From contig JAACJM010000283.1 of NCBI GenBank assembly GCA_013368315.1, positions 1-64,000 of the forward strand: a stretch of DNA of 64,000 nucleotides, read 5' to 3'. The position numbers and the translations under genes were made by a program. Position 1 is the stretch's first letter, and the number at the start of each line of letters is the position of its first letter. Source of the DNA: Tetrapyrgos nigripes. Lineage: Eukaryota > Basidiomycota > Agaricomycetes > Agaricales > Campanellaceae. This document shows, in pieces, positions 23,140 through 35,140 of the stretch. The notes under the pieces were generated by a model. It was not told the origin of the DNA. It saw only the letters and a program-made list of their open reading frames with translations, and made no database searches.

Positions 23140-25071
23140 CACAACATACTCCAATGTACTCTGCAAATGGAAAGCAGTTTTATATTGAAGACATGGTGAT
23201 TCTCAAAGACAGGAAGCGTGTTATTCATCTCTCATGGATCAAGTGTAAAGACAAACTTCACACAGACTCACACCTTGTGACTGTTGATACAGTAAGTCAA
23301 CCAGGGGTATGCATTTCCCAGTTCCACAATCTTACCTTCTTTATAGGATGGTCAATGGGTTCGACACTCTCAAGCTTCATCATTCCAGCACAATTATGCT
23401 GACATGATGATGTCTAGAAAGGACAAGCCGATTCTTCGGAAAGGTATGTACTCAATTGGGATCAGCTTCTCTGATTGCTCCAAATGTATCATGCCACCAT
23501 TGTGTGCAGCATACATCATGCAGTACTGGCAGAATCTGATTGGGAATCAAAACTCTGATGCAGATCATGATATTCCATGTACACGACCTCGTCACTCCAG
23601 AACAGTTTCAACTGATCAAGGCTGTAAGAGATCTTAGTGTGCTTTTGTGGGTATCAGAAATTAACAACTTGGACAAATTTCTTGTGAGTTCTGACAACTT
23701 TTCACCAAATCTCAATGATCTCATTCACCTTCTGCATACATTATATAACAGGCAGACCTTGAAACGTTGATTGGAAATGCTCTCAATGCATTCTCAGTTG
23801 TAGATCCATGCAAAATAATCAGCAAGGTCAAACTTCATTTACTTCCTCACCTTCCTCATGACATCAAAAGATTTGGACCAGCTGTTTGATATTCTACAGA
23901 GATTTTTGAATGTTTCAAAGCTATATTCTGCCTATGCTCAATCTTTAGCAACCACCAGGTTCTGAGCTATGATATCACAATGAAGTTTGCATCAATGGTA
24001 CAATTGAAACATGTTGTCAGTGGTGGATTTTGGAAGTGGGATGATGGAGAGTGGTGACTGGCAAGCATAAAAGTTTGTCAAGTGCTGGAGACTGATCCCA
24101 TCATCCAAAGACATTTGGGTTGGGTTTCTCCAGATGTCATCAGACTTCAACAATATTGATATGTGACTTATATAAAGTGTATGACTTGCTAAAAGCAAGA
24201 CTATCTCCTGACAATGGACTGCCACCAAGGCATTGATCGTTGCACCAGATGTCAGCTGGAAGTACTGGAATGATAATCATTCTGTAGTCACACAATCTGG
24301 TGATATCTGCAAAAAAAACTCTTGGGTTGCTGTGCATCTGGAAAACAGTGTGGTGAGCATTTTTGCCATTCAGAAGTCCACAGCATTAACTTACGAGGCC
24401 TTTGATACACAGAGTTTTTCTATAGGTTGGATTGTCAAGCTTCTTTCTCTGTCATCAAGCACTGATATTCTTCCTATGCCACCTGGGCTCATAACAATTG
24501 AACATTTTCTGCTCAGAGAAAGACAACATCCTGAGTTTGATATGCCAGTCTTGCATAAATCTGGGACTGACCCATATGTTACTGTGGAGGCACAGGTAAG
24601 CACAGACTACAACAGAATTACTGCTGTAACTCACACTGACTTCAATATCCAGAGTCTTCAATTCAGACTTTCTGTCCAGCATGATTACCACATTCACAGT
24701 TGCCAACTATCAGGAACTCCAATCGAAACTGAAAAGACAGCCAGTAAAATGACTCACAATGACGATACCCACTTTGTCATTAACATGCATGCCCTTCATA
24801 ATGCTTCCTTGCTTTGACAACTACTCCTGTTCCAGCACATGAAGACCAAGAAGCATGGCATAACAATCAAGCTGTTGAAGTGATTCAACTTCTAACAAAT
24901 AAGTGGAAAGAGAAGTCATGAAAGGCAAAGGAGACCATGGAACACAACAAGCACAAGGGAAAAGAGCAGAAAGAGATGAAGGTGGTCATTCAGATGAAGA
25001 AGACTTAGAAGGTTCTAATTCTGAGATGGAATCTAGAGACAACCATCCACCAAAGCATAAAAGAACAAATT
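23140..25071 (+). pseudogene. Decayed multi-exon gene of a mushroom transposon-associated family
   Basis: Exon-like segments with good splice sites can be followed. FYIEDMVILKDRKRVIHLSW lies before a GTAAGT...TAG intron (23290-23347); VRHSQASSFQHNYADMMMS follows. Then come [84 protein letters not shown] and HFVINMHALHNASLL. The end is a basic PPKHKRTN with a stop at about 25071. Several internal stops break it. I recognise this layout as a family common in Agaricomycete genomes and associated with CACTA-like (Plavaka) or KDZ transposons. That assignment is from memory and not proven. Function unknown. Confidence 0.5.
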
Positions 25072-25626
25072 AGATTTCCTATAAAATGTACATCCAGTTG
25101 AGAGAGTAGCTAAGAATGATATAGCTGTGCTTCAAATTTCACAAGACCAGTTCAATTATTACATGCAAGAATGACAGAAAGACAGAGACAAGGCCTCAGA
25201 CTTTGATGGGCTGATGCAGGGAAGTGGTGACTCCAGTTCAGTGAATGAGTCTGAGCTAGCATCTGAACAGCTAACCAAGTGTCCATTTGAGGTTTGAGGA
25301 GACAAGCTGTGATGACAGTTAATAAGTATCAAGACAATGAGGTTCAAAACACGACTCACCTCACTTGGCCATTTAAAGCATCTCTATTTTTCAAGGGCAA
25401 CTTGTCAGTCCTTTGGTTTTGAACAGTGATACATACTGCTCTATCCCAAGAGGATGAGATACAAGGTGTCTCCCAAGTTGCAAGCCTTGATAGAGAAAGC
25501 TCAGTCAAAGGAAATGCCACAACATTTGGGTCATGAGGAGTAGGAGTCGAAGGAATAGATGAGTGGATTGGTGGATTGGAATTTTTTCGCAGTGTTGTGG
25601 GACACAGGACCAAGTATGCTGACTGT

Positions 25627-28418
25627 CACTGGAGGCAAATCCTTGTAAATCATCTGCCATACAGAGGTATTACAGTGACCTTAAAACAAGTCATTGAATA
25701 AGTAATCCACCTTGTATTACAGAAGTATTACAGAGAGAAGAATTTTCCAGAGCAATACTGTAAGACTGCTGTAAGACAAGTTGTATTACAGGGACATTTC
25801 AGAGGCCAAATCCCTGTAGATCCGGTGCCCTACATAGGGATTACAGCAAACTTACACCAAGCTATTCAACAAGTATTCTGCCTTGGATTACAGAAGTATT
25901 ACAGAGAGAAGAAATTTTGGGAGCAATGCTGTAAGACTGCTGTAAGACAAGTTGGATTACAGGAACATTTCAGAGTGACATGGTGTCACAGTAATACATT
26001 AGGTAATACAGCCAAGAAATACAGAAGTATTTCAGTGTGACAAAAGTGTGCAGGTTGTGTCCAGAGTGCGTGCAGGTTGCGTCCAGAGTGCGCGCAGATT
26101 GTGTCCAGGGTGTGTGCCGGTTGCATCCAGAGTGCACGCAGGTTGTGTCCAGGGTGCGCGCAGATTGCATCCAGATTGTGCGCAAGTTGCGTCCAGAGTG
26201 CGTGCAGGTTGCGTCGAGGGTGCATGCAAGTTGCATCCAGATTGTGTGCAAGTGCACGCAGATTGCATCCAGGGTGCGTGCAGATTGCGTCCAGGGTGCA
26301 CACAGATTGCGTCCAGGGTGTGTGCAGGTTGCGTCCAGGGTGCGTGCAGGTTGCATCCAGGGTGTGCGCAGGTTGCGTCCAGGGTGCGTCCAGAATGCAT
26401 GCAAGTTGCGTCCAGAGTACACACAAGTTGTGTCCAGATTGCACGCAAGTTGTGTCCAGATTGCAAGCAGGTTGCGTCCAGAGTGCACGCAGGTTGTGTC
26501 CAGAGTCCGCTCAGGTTGTGTACAGAGTCTGCGCAGATCGCATCCAGGGTGTGCACAGGTTGCGTCCAGAGTGCATGCAGATTGCCTCCAGGGTGCGTGC
26601 AGATTGTGGCCAGGGTGCACACAGATTGCGTCCAGAGTGTGCGCGGGTTGTGTCCAGAGTGCACGCAGGTTGCGTCCAGAGTGGATTGTGTCCAGGGTGT
26701 GCACAGGTTGTGTCCAGATTGCACGCAGGTTGCGTCCAGAGTGCGCACAGATTGCGTCCAGGGTGTGTGCAGGTTGTGTCCAGAGTGTGCGCAGGTTGCG
26801 TCCAGGGTGCACACAGATTGCATCCAGGGTGCACGCAGATTGCGTCCAGATTGCGCGCAAGTTGCCTCCAGAGTGCGCGCAGGTTGTGTCCAGGGTGTGC
26901 GCAAGTTCCATCCAGAGTGTGTGCAAGTGTGCGCAGGTTGCGTCCAGGGTGAGCACAGGTTGCGTCCGGGGTGAGCGCAGGTTGCGTCCGGAGTGAGCGC
27001 AGGTTGCATCCAGAGTCCACGATGCATGCAGGTTGTGTAATTGTGTCCAGAGTGCACACAAGTTGCGTCCAGGGTGCACACAGGTTGCATCCAGAGTGCG
27101 TGCAGGTTGCGTCCAGAGTGCACACAGGTTGCGTCCAGAGTGTGCGCAGGTTGCGCCCAGAGTGCGTGCACACAGGTTGCGCCCAGAGTGCGCGCAGGTT
27201 GCAGCCAGAGTGCATGCAGATTGCATCCAGGGTGCGTGCAGTGCGTGCAGATTGCCTCCACCCAGAGTGCGCCCAGAGTGTGCGCAGGTTGTGGCCAGAG
27301 TGCATGCAGATTGCGTCCAGGGTGCGTGCAGTGCGTGCAGATTGCCTCCAGGGTGCGCGCAGATTGTGTCCAGGGTGCACACAGATTGCATCCAGAGTGC
27401 ACGCAGGTTGCGTCCAGGGTGCGCGCAAGTTGCATCCAGAGTGCACGCAAGTGCTCTGGGTGCAACCTGCGCGCACTCTGGACGCAAAGCACTCTGGATG
27501 CAACTTGCGTGCACCCTGGACGCAACCTGCCCGCACTCTGGACGCAACTTGCATGCAATCTGGACGCACCCTGGACACAATCTGCACGCACTCTGGACGC
27601 AACCTGTGCGCCTCTGGACGCAACCTGCACGCACTCTGGACACAACCTGCGCACACTCTGGATGCAACCTGTGTGCACTCTGGATGCAACTTGTGCGCAA
27701 TCTGGATGCAACCTGTGCGCACCCTGGATGCAACCTGCACACACCCTGGACACAACCTGTGCGCTCTGGATGCAACCTGCATGCCCTCTGGACACAACCT
27801 GCGCGCACTCTGGACACAACCTGCGCGCACTCTGGACACAACCTGCGCGCACTCTGGATGCAACCTGTGTGCACTCTGGACACATCTTGCACACAATCTG
27901 GACGCAATCTGGACACACTCTGGACACAACCTGTACACACCCTGGACGCAATCCACTCAGGACGCAACCTGCACACACTCTGGACGCAACCTGCGCACTT
28001 TTGTCACACTGAAACACTTCTGTATTTCTTGGCTGTATTACCTAATGTATTACTGTGACACCATGTCACTCTGAAATGTTCCTGTAATCCAAACTTGTCT
28101 TACAGCAGTCTTACAGCATTGCTCCCAAAATTTCTTCTCTCTGTAATACTTCTGCAATCCAAGGCAGAATACTTGTTGAATGGCTTGGTGTAAGTTTGCT
28201 GTAATCCCTATGTAGGGCACCGGATATACAGGGATTTGGCCTCTGAAATGTACCTGTAATACAACTTGTCTTACAGCAGTCTTACAGCATTGCTCTGGAA
28301 AATTCTTCTTTCTGTAAAACCTCTGTAATACAAGGTGGATTACTTATTCAATGACTTGTTGTAAGGTCACTGTAATACCTCTGTATGGCAGATGATTTAC
28401 AGGGATTTGCCTCCAGTG
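25627..28418. mobile_element. Giant hairpin CACTA-like element 2, complete with TSD
   Basis: The element starts CACTGGAGGCAAATCC at 25627 and ends in the exact reverse complement at 28418. It is flanked by a perfect 3-bp duplication TGT (25624-25626 and 28419-28421). CACTG tips with 3-bp duplications are the signature of the CACTA (EnSpm) superfamily. Arms of 419 bp (25627-26045 and 28000-28418) each contain two related modules (GTAAATC...TGCC...TATTACAG) packed with TTACAG, likely subterminal binding sites. The middle is a 22-bp minisatellite inverted at about 27453. No transposase; mobilised in trans if at all. Confidence 0.85.
26046..27999. repeat. 22-bp minisatellite core with one orientation flip
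   Basis: Tandem copies of a 22-bp unit (TCCAGAGTGCGCGCAGGTTGCG consensus, given here as one unit in two halves: TCCAGAGTGCG and CGCAGGTTGCG) run forward from 26046 to about 27450, then in reverse complement to 27999. The lengths are unequal (about 1.4 and 0.55 kb). Variants are nearly all CG to TG/CA transitions. Three units make 66 bp, so every frame repeats a 22-residue motif and stays open for up to 668 codons. These frames are not considered genes. Confidence 0.85.
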
Positions 28419-29290
28419 TGTGAATCAGGGATGTTAATTTCTTGATGGTGGTGGTCTAGTCAGATTGACATGAACAGTGATGTTCTGAAGAGCTACACAG
28501 TGAGAAATCATCTCAAGAGTGAGAATGAGTAATTATGCACCACTGTACCTGGGCCTGGATTGACAATGACATTCACAAACTCTCCTGCTTCATGAATGAC
28601 ATGTACCGTCTGCTCAGAGGAAGCCATAAGTGACCAAGAGACATTATGTGCATCATGGTGCCTTTAATAACATGCTTGGAGAACTGTCAAAGCTGAGGAT
28701 TCATCAAAGCCGAAGTATCTGGCTAAAGCAAGGACATACCAAAGTAGATAGAGTCTTGAAGGGTTGCATCAAGTTAGGGATAGCTGGTGCATTGACAAAA
28801 GCATCCAAGGATGGGTGGGCTGACATTAGACAAAGTGTGCGGAGTGAAGGGCAGATCATCTGTTGAAGTGGCATGCAGGCCAAGGCTGCCGAAACATTAC
28901 CACATGTCCCTTGTCCATTAGACCTTGGGCAGCACGTCTGATGGTTGCTAAGTTTCATTGTGTTTCAGACAACACATCTTTAGGTCTCTCTGGACTTGGA
29001 CTTGAGACACCCTGAAGGTATGATTAACATTCCAAAACATGTCTATGACAGACTGAGTCAATACATGTATATCTGTTCCACCTTAACCTGTTTTTGCAGT
29101 GTATATGCTTCACTACTAATTGGTCTGCACCATGTCTAGCATATCTAAATTTGATACAAATTGATCCCTGAAACAAGACCACCAGTGTACAGTCTGACAC
29201 TCTAGGAGACATTTTCCTCACACAAGTATGAAACACTAGATGTAAATGGGGACCTTCAGTCATGAACAGCATTGAACATGATCATTTGCT
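28419..29290. other. No gene recognised
   Basis: Only short frames with stops; no domain recognised. It may include degraded 5' sequence of the gypsy remnant that starts near 29350, but no RT or protease motif can be seen. Confidence 0.4.
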
Positions 29291-29329
29291 CCAGAACCAT
29301 GCAGATTATATCATGTCCATAACAATCTC

Positions 29330-30640
29330 AAGCTCTGTAATGAAATCATTCAGTTCCATCATGACACATACTTCACAGGACACCTGGAAGCCAAAATGGC
29401 TGAATTGCTTACTCAACACTATTGGTGGCCCAGCATCTATGTGGATGTCAAAAGATTTGTTAAAGGATGCCCTACATGCCAATGGACAAAAACCTTCCCA
29501 GGGAAACTGAGAGGACTACTAAGTCCTAACAACATTCCAGAACAAATTTGGCAAATCATCTCCTGCAACTTAATCCTCCATTGCACAGTTATACTGCCAT
29601 CCTCATCATCATAGACCAACTTAGTAAAAGGATGAGAGCATTGGCAACCTACAACAAAGTCACTCAATCACTACTGACCCATTCAGGTAATCCAAAATCC
29701 CTCCAGACATGGCCCAAGAATAACCAGGCTATACCTTTGCTAGGATCAGTCTTCATGAGCAAATTTCTAAAATCCCTCCACAAGATTCTGGGCATCAAAA
29801 TGAACATTTTGATGCCTCAAACAGATAGGCAAACAGAGTGCATCAACCAAGAAATTGAGCAGTATTTGCCTGTCTTTTTCAGTTGATGACAGGACCATTG
29901 GGATGAGTGGTTGCCTATGGCAGAATTCTGTTACAATGATCAAGAGTATAGGTCTACAGGTTATACTCCTTTCTACATGACTAATGGCTTTCAGCCCTGA
30001 AAAGCCACTGAACCTCTTGTTGATGTCACCAATGAAGCTGCAACTGATTTCTTTGATCAAATCAAAAAAGCCAGAACAGACACTAAAGCATGTCTTACAA
30101 GTGCAGAATTGATGAAGAAGTACCATGACAAAGGAAGGAGTGAGGATCTGGAGTACAAGAAGGGAGACAAGGTGTATATTGAAGGGAAGAACATCACTAT
30201 GGAATGATCAAGTGTGAAGCTAGCAGACAAATGATATGGACCTTTTCCTATATTGGAAAAGGTAGGAAGCTCTTCATACTGAGTGAATATCCCAAAAACC
30301 TGGAAAAGTATTCATCCAGTCTTTCACACTTCCTATCTTTGACCTCATCAACAAGAAGATGTTAGTCAAGAACCTGCTACTATTGAAGATGGATCACCAG
30401 TCTATAATGTCAAAGAAATCAAGGACTCTCAAATGTGTTGCAACTGAAAGAGTATTTGGTGAAGTGGTTGGGGTATTCAACAGCTGCGAATACTTGGGAA
30501 CCAGCAGTGGAATTGGAGAAGAAATGTCAGGAACTAATAACCAAGTTCCACACCAAGAATCCTGCTGCACTGTGCAATATCATGACAATCCTTTCTTTTG
30601 TTCCCCATGAGTTTGACACCTCAGGGCCAAAGAAGTCTCA
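29330..30640 (+). pseudogene. Ty3/Gypsy (chromovirus) integrase-chromodomain remnant
   Basis: Order of parts: an HHCC zinc domain (HHDTYFTGHLEAKM ... YWWPSIYVDV ... GCPTCQWTK) at 29350-29500. A catalytic core follows, where AILIIIDQLSKRM and MPQTDRQTECINQ are clear but the first and second aspartates are lost. Then a C-terminal KKYHDKGRS...YKKGDKVYI segment, and a chromodomain read as YLVKWLGYSTAANTWEP at about 30447-30497. Frameshifts and stops are frequent. Chromodomains direct such integrases to heterochromatin. RT, RNase H and protease upstream are missing, so the element is 5'-truncated as well as mutated. Confidence 0.8.
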
Positions 30641-30702
30641 AGCATGGGTCTATGGAATCTCTCAAGTGTCTTCAGGGCAAAGATTGTTGAGGGAGGGGGT
30701 AA

Positions 30703-31642
30703 TGTCAGAAACCTTTCATTCCTTATTCCAAAAACTAGTAACAAAGATGTCTGTAGATATCAATCAAATGCTGTGATAAAAGATGGATTGTTATGATGAT
30801 AAATGATAATATAAAATTCCAACAGTATGGATGCTGAGAACATTGGTAGGCCTCAGTATATTTGTCTTGACTGGAGACAGCATTGACTGTGTGATACAGG
30901 TGCTACTTGTTTTGTGAGCAGTTATTTCACCTTGTTTGCAAATGCTCCATTGATCTGAGTCACTTTTTGGATATTCCATTAGAGCTGGTATTCACCTGCT
31001 CAAATGTGCAGGTTTTACAGCACTATCTTGTAAGCTAAATGCTTTTGTTACAAACATTTTTTGCAGCTGACTATCTGTTTTTGAATAGGTAGCAAACTTT
31101 GGGAATTTGGCCTTGCCCAACTGAGAGATTGATTCAGCTTTCAAGGCTATAAAATCTTACTGATGATGCTTTCTAGTGGTATAGTAATTACTTGGACAGT
31201 GACATCTATCAGCATATTTTGTGTCCACTGCTTTTTATGACTCAGGTATGGCTGAGTAAGTAATATCTGTAATAGTTACATTGATAGCTTACTGATTTGC
31301 AAATTGCCAACAGTTGGAAAATTCCATTGGATTTTGCTGCCTATTGTAAGTATCATCATCTTCTTGTACATGTATACTGATTATAGTATCTCTTTAATCG
31401 TCATCTTATTTCCCTAGGCTCTCTCATTTATTCATTAGGTTCTTTCTTTGTTCACTTTGGATATTTCATATATACTTGACCCTCATGTAACTGATTTGCT
31501 AGTTTGTTCACTTCGTCTCCAACAGTGTCAAGCCTAGTCAGCCAGCTCACTTTCTCCTTCTTAACAATCTATATCTTTTCTCTCTCATCTCGTCTTTGAG
31601 TGACTTGGGTGGCCCAGTCTAAGAGCAGTAGTGTCCTTGACA
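30703..31642 (+). mobile_element. Probable 3' LTR of the gypsy remnant
   Basis: A polypurine tract (GAGGGAGGGGG) ends just before TGTCAG at 30703, and the segment ends CCTTGACA at 31642. The 3' part shares TTCACTTCGTCTCC, AGCCTAGTCAGCCAGC and GAGTGACTTGGGTGG with the solo LTR at 3935-4440. The start is set by the TGTCA/TGACA inverted ends. A target duplication cannot be checked because the 5' LTR is absent. At about 940 bp it is longer than the solo LTR, so it may contain an extra insertion. Confidence 0.6.
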
Positions 31643-33204
31643 ACTCCTTTAGGTGTGTTGTAAATTTTGCATCTAATTGACATGTTTGACTAACAATTGT
31701 TTTGTGAATAGTTGCTGGATTCTTTGATCAGGACATCAAGCAAACTCTCCAAGACTGTGAAAATATGGTATCCAGAGCTGAAAAGGTCTTGATTCTATTG
31801 GTGGAATCAGGAGTTATCTATTGTACTCTTTGGATTGCGTACATGATGATTTCCATTTTTGACAACGCAGAAACAATAGCCTTTCAGTGTCAGTGAGTTT
31901 TTCCATTCACTTACAAGTTGTGAGATTGACTTACCAAGAAATTTCATGCAAGACTCTTTATCCAGTCTTCATCATTTTGATGGTAGCTCTTGAGAAGTCA
32001 AAAGAAGAAATGAAATCAGAGAATGAGAAGTCTCTTTCCCAATCCATCAGTACTAGCCATTTGCACTATTCTGCCAGAAATGGGTCAAGGAGAAACCCAG
32101 CAAGTGATGAGATGATCTACTACTTGATACTAGGCTCAATATAAGATCTCAATTCGCCAAAGGCAACTCAGCAAATGGATAATCAGTCTACCCCTTTTCC
32201 AGCTCCCCCTCACTCAGCACACTCCCATCCTTCAGTCCATACAATCTTCCCATATCAATACTCATATTCAAAGGAATTTCAAACTGAATTCATTTGGGAA
32301 GGTCAGGATTGGCTATCAATGCAGTTCTGAGAAAGACTCCATTGATTTTACCAGAGGATATATGCTGTGTGGCTTCTTGGACAGTGTAGCTTTTATTTGG
32401 GAAGAATTTGCTGTTGACAATGATGACATCATGGAGTGTACTGAGGAGCTTTCCTGAAATGTCAAGACATCAGTATAAATGGATGTGAAGGGAGACTGTG
32501 ACTCACTGTCATTGACTTCACCAATTGTCTTGTCATATCTGGTGAACATCATGTGGGTGAGATTCAGCTTATCTGCCTCAGTGATGAAATATGTGAAAGT
32601 CTCTTCAAGAGGCATTCTATAACTGGTACCATATACCAAACAGTCAGCTAAATTGCACACCTGAAATGTAAGAAAACTAACCTAATATTGTTATAACCTC
32701 TGGTAGGATGAAGCTTTATACTGACATGACCAGGACCAAAAACTTCAGTCACAGCTTCGAGGACTTCCAGACTGAATCTAGCTCAGTTCAGGGTGGCAAT
32801 CCTAGTAGCTGATGAGCATCGCAAGGAGCATCAAGCCGAGTTTGAGGATTTGGATGAGCTGGTGATGGACCTCTGCTATCTGACTGGTGTATGTGTATAT
32901 TATTGTCATTAGATATTGGCCCTTGTAAATTGTGATCCGAGTTGTTGCTATGCTGAAAAGGTGCATGTCAAATGTGGAAGAAGTGAAGGATTTCCAATGG
33001 ATTCTGATACAATACATGAATGGATAATGTTTGGTCCAGTCAGGATGGTGTGATTTTGAGATAAGCACATTTGAGAGTGTGAAAAACCAGACACTTACCC
33101 CCATGATATATGCATCCTCTTCTGACAACTACGAGGAGTACTGGAGTCAACTCCCTGATTTGTTCTCACTAATTGCCAGCCTGTCTATCCACCAGGTAAA
33201 TTGC
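31643..33204. other. Degraded coding-like sequence, not identified
   Basis: Plus-strand segments look like former exons (IKQTLQDCENMVSRAEKVLI near 31733; HRKEHQAEFEDLDELVMDLC near 32818) with plausible GTA...AG introns. Stops interrupt them and no domain is recognised. They may belong to the same broken gene as the segment at 33205-33780. Confidence 0.35.
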
Positions 33205-33780
33205 TTGCCTCAAGTCTATCACTCCAGCACTCCTGGATGGCAGTTTAAACCCAAAAAGTACCATGTCCTGTACACCAGCAGTTCAGCAGGGATCTATGTT
33301 TCTTGATTTGTTTCATGATATCCCCTTGGAGTCCTTACTGTGCTGACATCATATATAACAGGGCCAACATATCTGGCAGAGTCTCTGGGGAGAGTGGTGC
33401 ATGGCATGAGGTTTTCAACGCCTATGAGGATGCTCAAGAAGCTTGGAAGCAAAATTGCCTAGCTCACCATCAGCACCCTGCAACATTGGACAGTGGATCA
33501 TGCTCTCCCAAAGCAATCACTCCACCACCCCATGCGCACACCCAATTACCAGATATGGTGGCAGATACAGTAGATCGTATTGTTCCATCTTTGCCTACAC
33601 CATCCAAACACAAGGTTGCAAAGGCCGCCTTTGGACTGACTTCACCTCCTTGCTCCATGCAACTGCTTGGTCCTGCGCCATGTACTTGGGCTGTGCTATC
33701 TGATGGCAGGGTGAATATGGTATTGATATTTTCACATGTGCTCAAACATGGATCATCAGTGCAACAGCAGACAAAATGAT
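33205..33780 (+). pseudogene. Fragment with RNase H1-type hybrid-binding (viroplasmin-like) fold
   Basis: The segment reads KKYHVLYTSSSAGIYVS, then after a likely intron ending near 33361, RANISGRVSGESGAWHEVFN followed by AYEDAQEAW. This follows the pattern of the small hybrid-binding domain at the N-terminus of RNase H1, also used in viroplasmin-like proteins (Y-V-V-x-x-G-x-x-x-G-I-Y, G-x-S-G-A, F-x-x-x-x-E-A-x-x-A-W). A stop immediately after GIYVS and a frameshift downstream break it. The downstream Pro/Thr-rich part is low complexity. This looks like a mushroom hypothetical gene with such a domain rather than a true RNase H1. Confidence 0.5.
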
Positions 33781-34366
33781 GAGGGAGGGTCATCATTGGG
33801 GTGTATCTGTGCCTGTTCATGAGGTGGAAGGGGTGGTGGAGACAGAAGAGTGGCTCAACTGTCTTGACCTCATCAGTGAGACCAGTACAGAGGAATAGTT
33901 TTCGTTTTGATGGTTGTACCTTCTCTGTAGCCATAATATAGTCTGATTGCATGAGATGACATTATACATATTCCATGGTACAGCTAATTGACATCAGTTT
34001 CCTCTTCAGAGTCACTACTAGGTACAACAAAGTCAGGTTGAAGGGCATTGGCATGCATGCACAGTGGTGAGCAATGGCAAAATACAGGTGAATACCACTG
34101 TAAAGGGAGCATCATGGGTAAGCTTAGCTAGTGTAAAGAAAGGCATTAGAGAAAGAATACTTACTACTGCCAAGGTAGTAGTGCTGCTTGAGCCATTCAA
34201 CACACAACCTGACACAATGGTTCTTGCAGAGAATGAGTTCCTCCCCATACTGCCATCTACTGGAAAAGAAAAGAAGTAAGTAAAGGGTTGAAGGAAGTAA
34301 TGAGTGGCTTACCAGTAGCCACAAGGTGAGGTTTTCATTTCCCAGTTACAGTCAGGGCACCAGGAC

Positions 34367-35140
34367 ATGGCTGGTAGTTGCAAGACTGTAGATTGTAAAC
34401 TGTTGCATAGAGATCCTGCAGGAGAAACAATTCCAGTCAGCAGAGAAAAAAATCACAACTCATTGTTTGCTGTCACCAACCATGCTCCCCAGCCAGTATC
34501 CTCTATGTCTGACAACACATCTACCCTTCAAAAAATCAGTCCTGCACCTCCCAAGCCCAGTATCACTGCAGCCAAATCTCCCGTTCATGACATGGATGTG
34601 AGTGCAATTGCAGAGAAGGAGAATGCATCCCCTGTTGCTGTCAACACTGCCCTAGCTGACCAGGATGGCCCTCAAGTCGGTCCAGCATCTACAAAACGAT
34701 CTTCAGCTTCCCACTTCACTGAGCCCAAAAAATGTGGGAATAAAGGCCATTTCTGGGATTTCATGGAGAAACTTGAGCCAGAGGCAGCTGAGTATATCAG
34801 CTTGGCAGACAAAGCAGCAAAGAGCAAGTTCCTCAAGGAGTTTTATCCTTGCTGGTTTGGGAAACATCCATGGCACACTGGGACAGTACCAGAAGAGTTT
34901 GCCATCATCAAGGAAATGCCCAAGCCAATGCCAAGAAACCTGCATGCTGTTGAGGCTGTTCCCATTGAGGCTACTGGTCTATCTCAGGCGGACTACAATG
35001 CGTTGGTTGAGAGGCAGGATGAAGTTCAGAACAGCATCCAGGAGGAAGAGAGAGAGGTGAGTTTGCATAGACAGGTGGTGACCATATAGCTGACATTAAC
35101 ATGATTAGTTGTTGAAAAACTGGTTCCACCAGCAATCTGG
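34367..35140 (+). pseudogene. 5' part of a host-type gene split by the Ngaro element
   Basis: An open frame (MAGSCKTVDCKLLHRD...) of 230 codons runs to a GTGAGT donor at 35057. It is followed by a 52-bp intron (35057-35108) and the start of the next exon (LLKNWFHQQSG), which is interrupted at 35140. The same exon resumes at 39130 in frame (GSKPKGSVFKQLLKW). The Ser/Pro-rich N-terminal half is followed by GNKGHFWDFMEKLEPEA and EFYPCWFGKHPW. I recognise the overall pattern from large hypothetical gene families in Agaricomycetes but know no function. The MAGS start is the first in-frame Met here; the true start may be further upstream. Confidence 0.55.

Noticed and set aside
26046..27999. CRISPR-like direct repeat array
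   Set aside because: There are no spacers; units are contiguous and diverged, in a eukaryotic genome.
25970..28074. Open frames up to 668 codons with a 22-residue repeat (Cys/Arg/Gln-rich)
   Set aside because: A 22-bp unit repeats every 66 bp in all frames; there are no splice sites, domains or consistent codon use. Not a repeat protein.
35057..35140. Reading through GTGAGT at 35057 as coding
   Set aside because: Splicing at this site gives a 52-bp intron and an exon that continues in frame beyond the Ngaro element; the read-through stops after ten residues.
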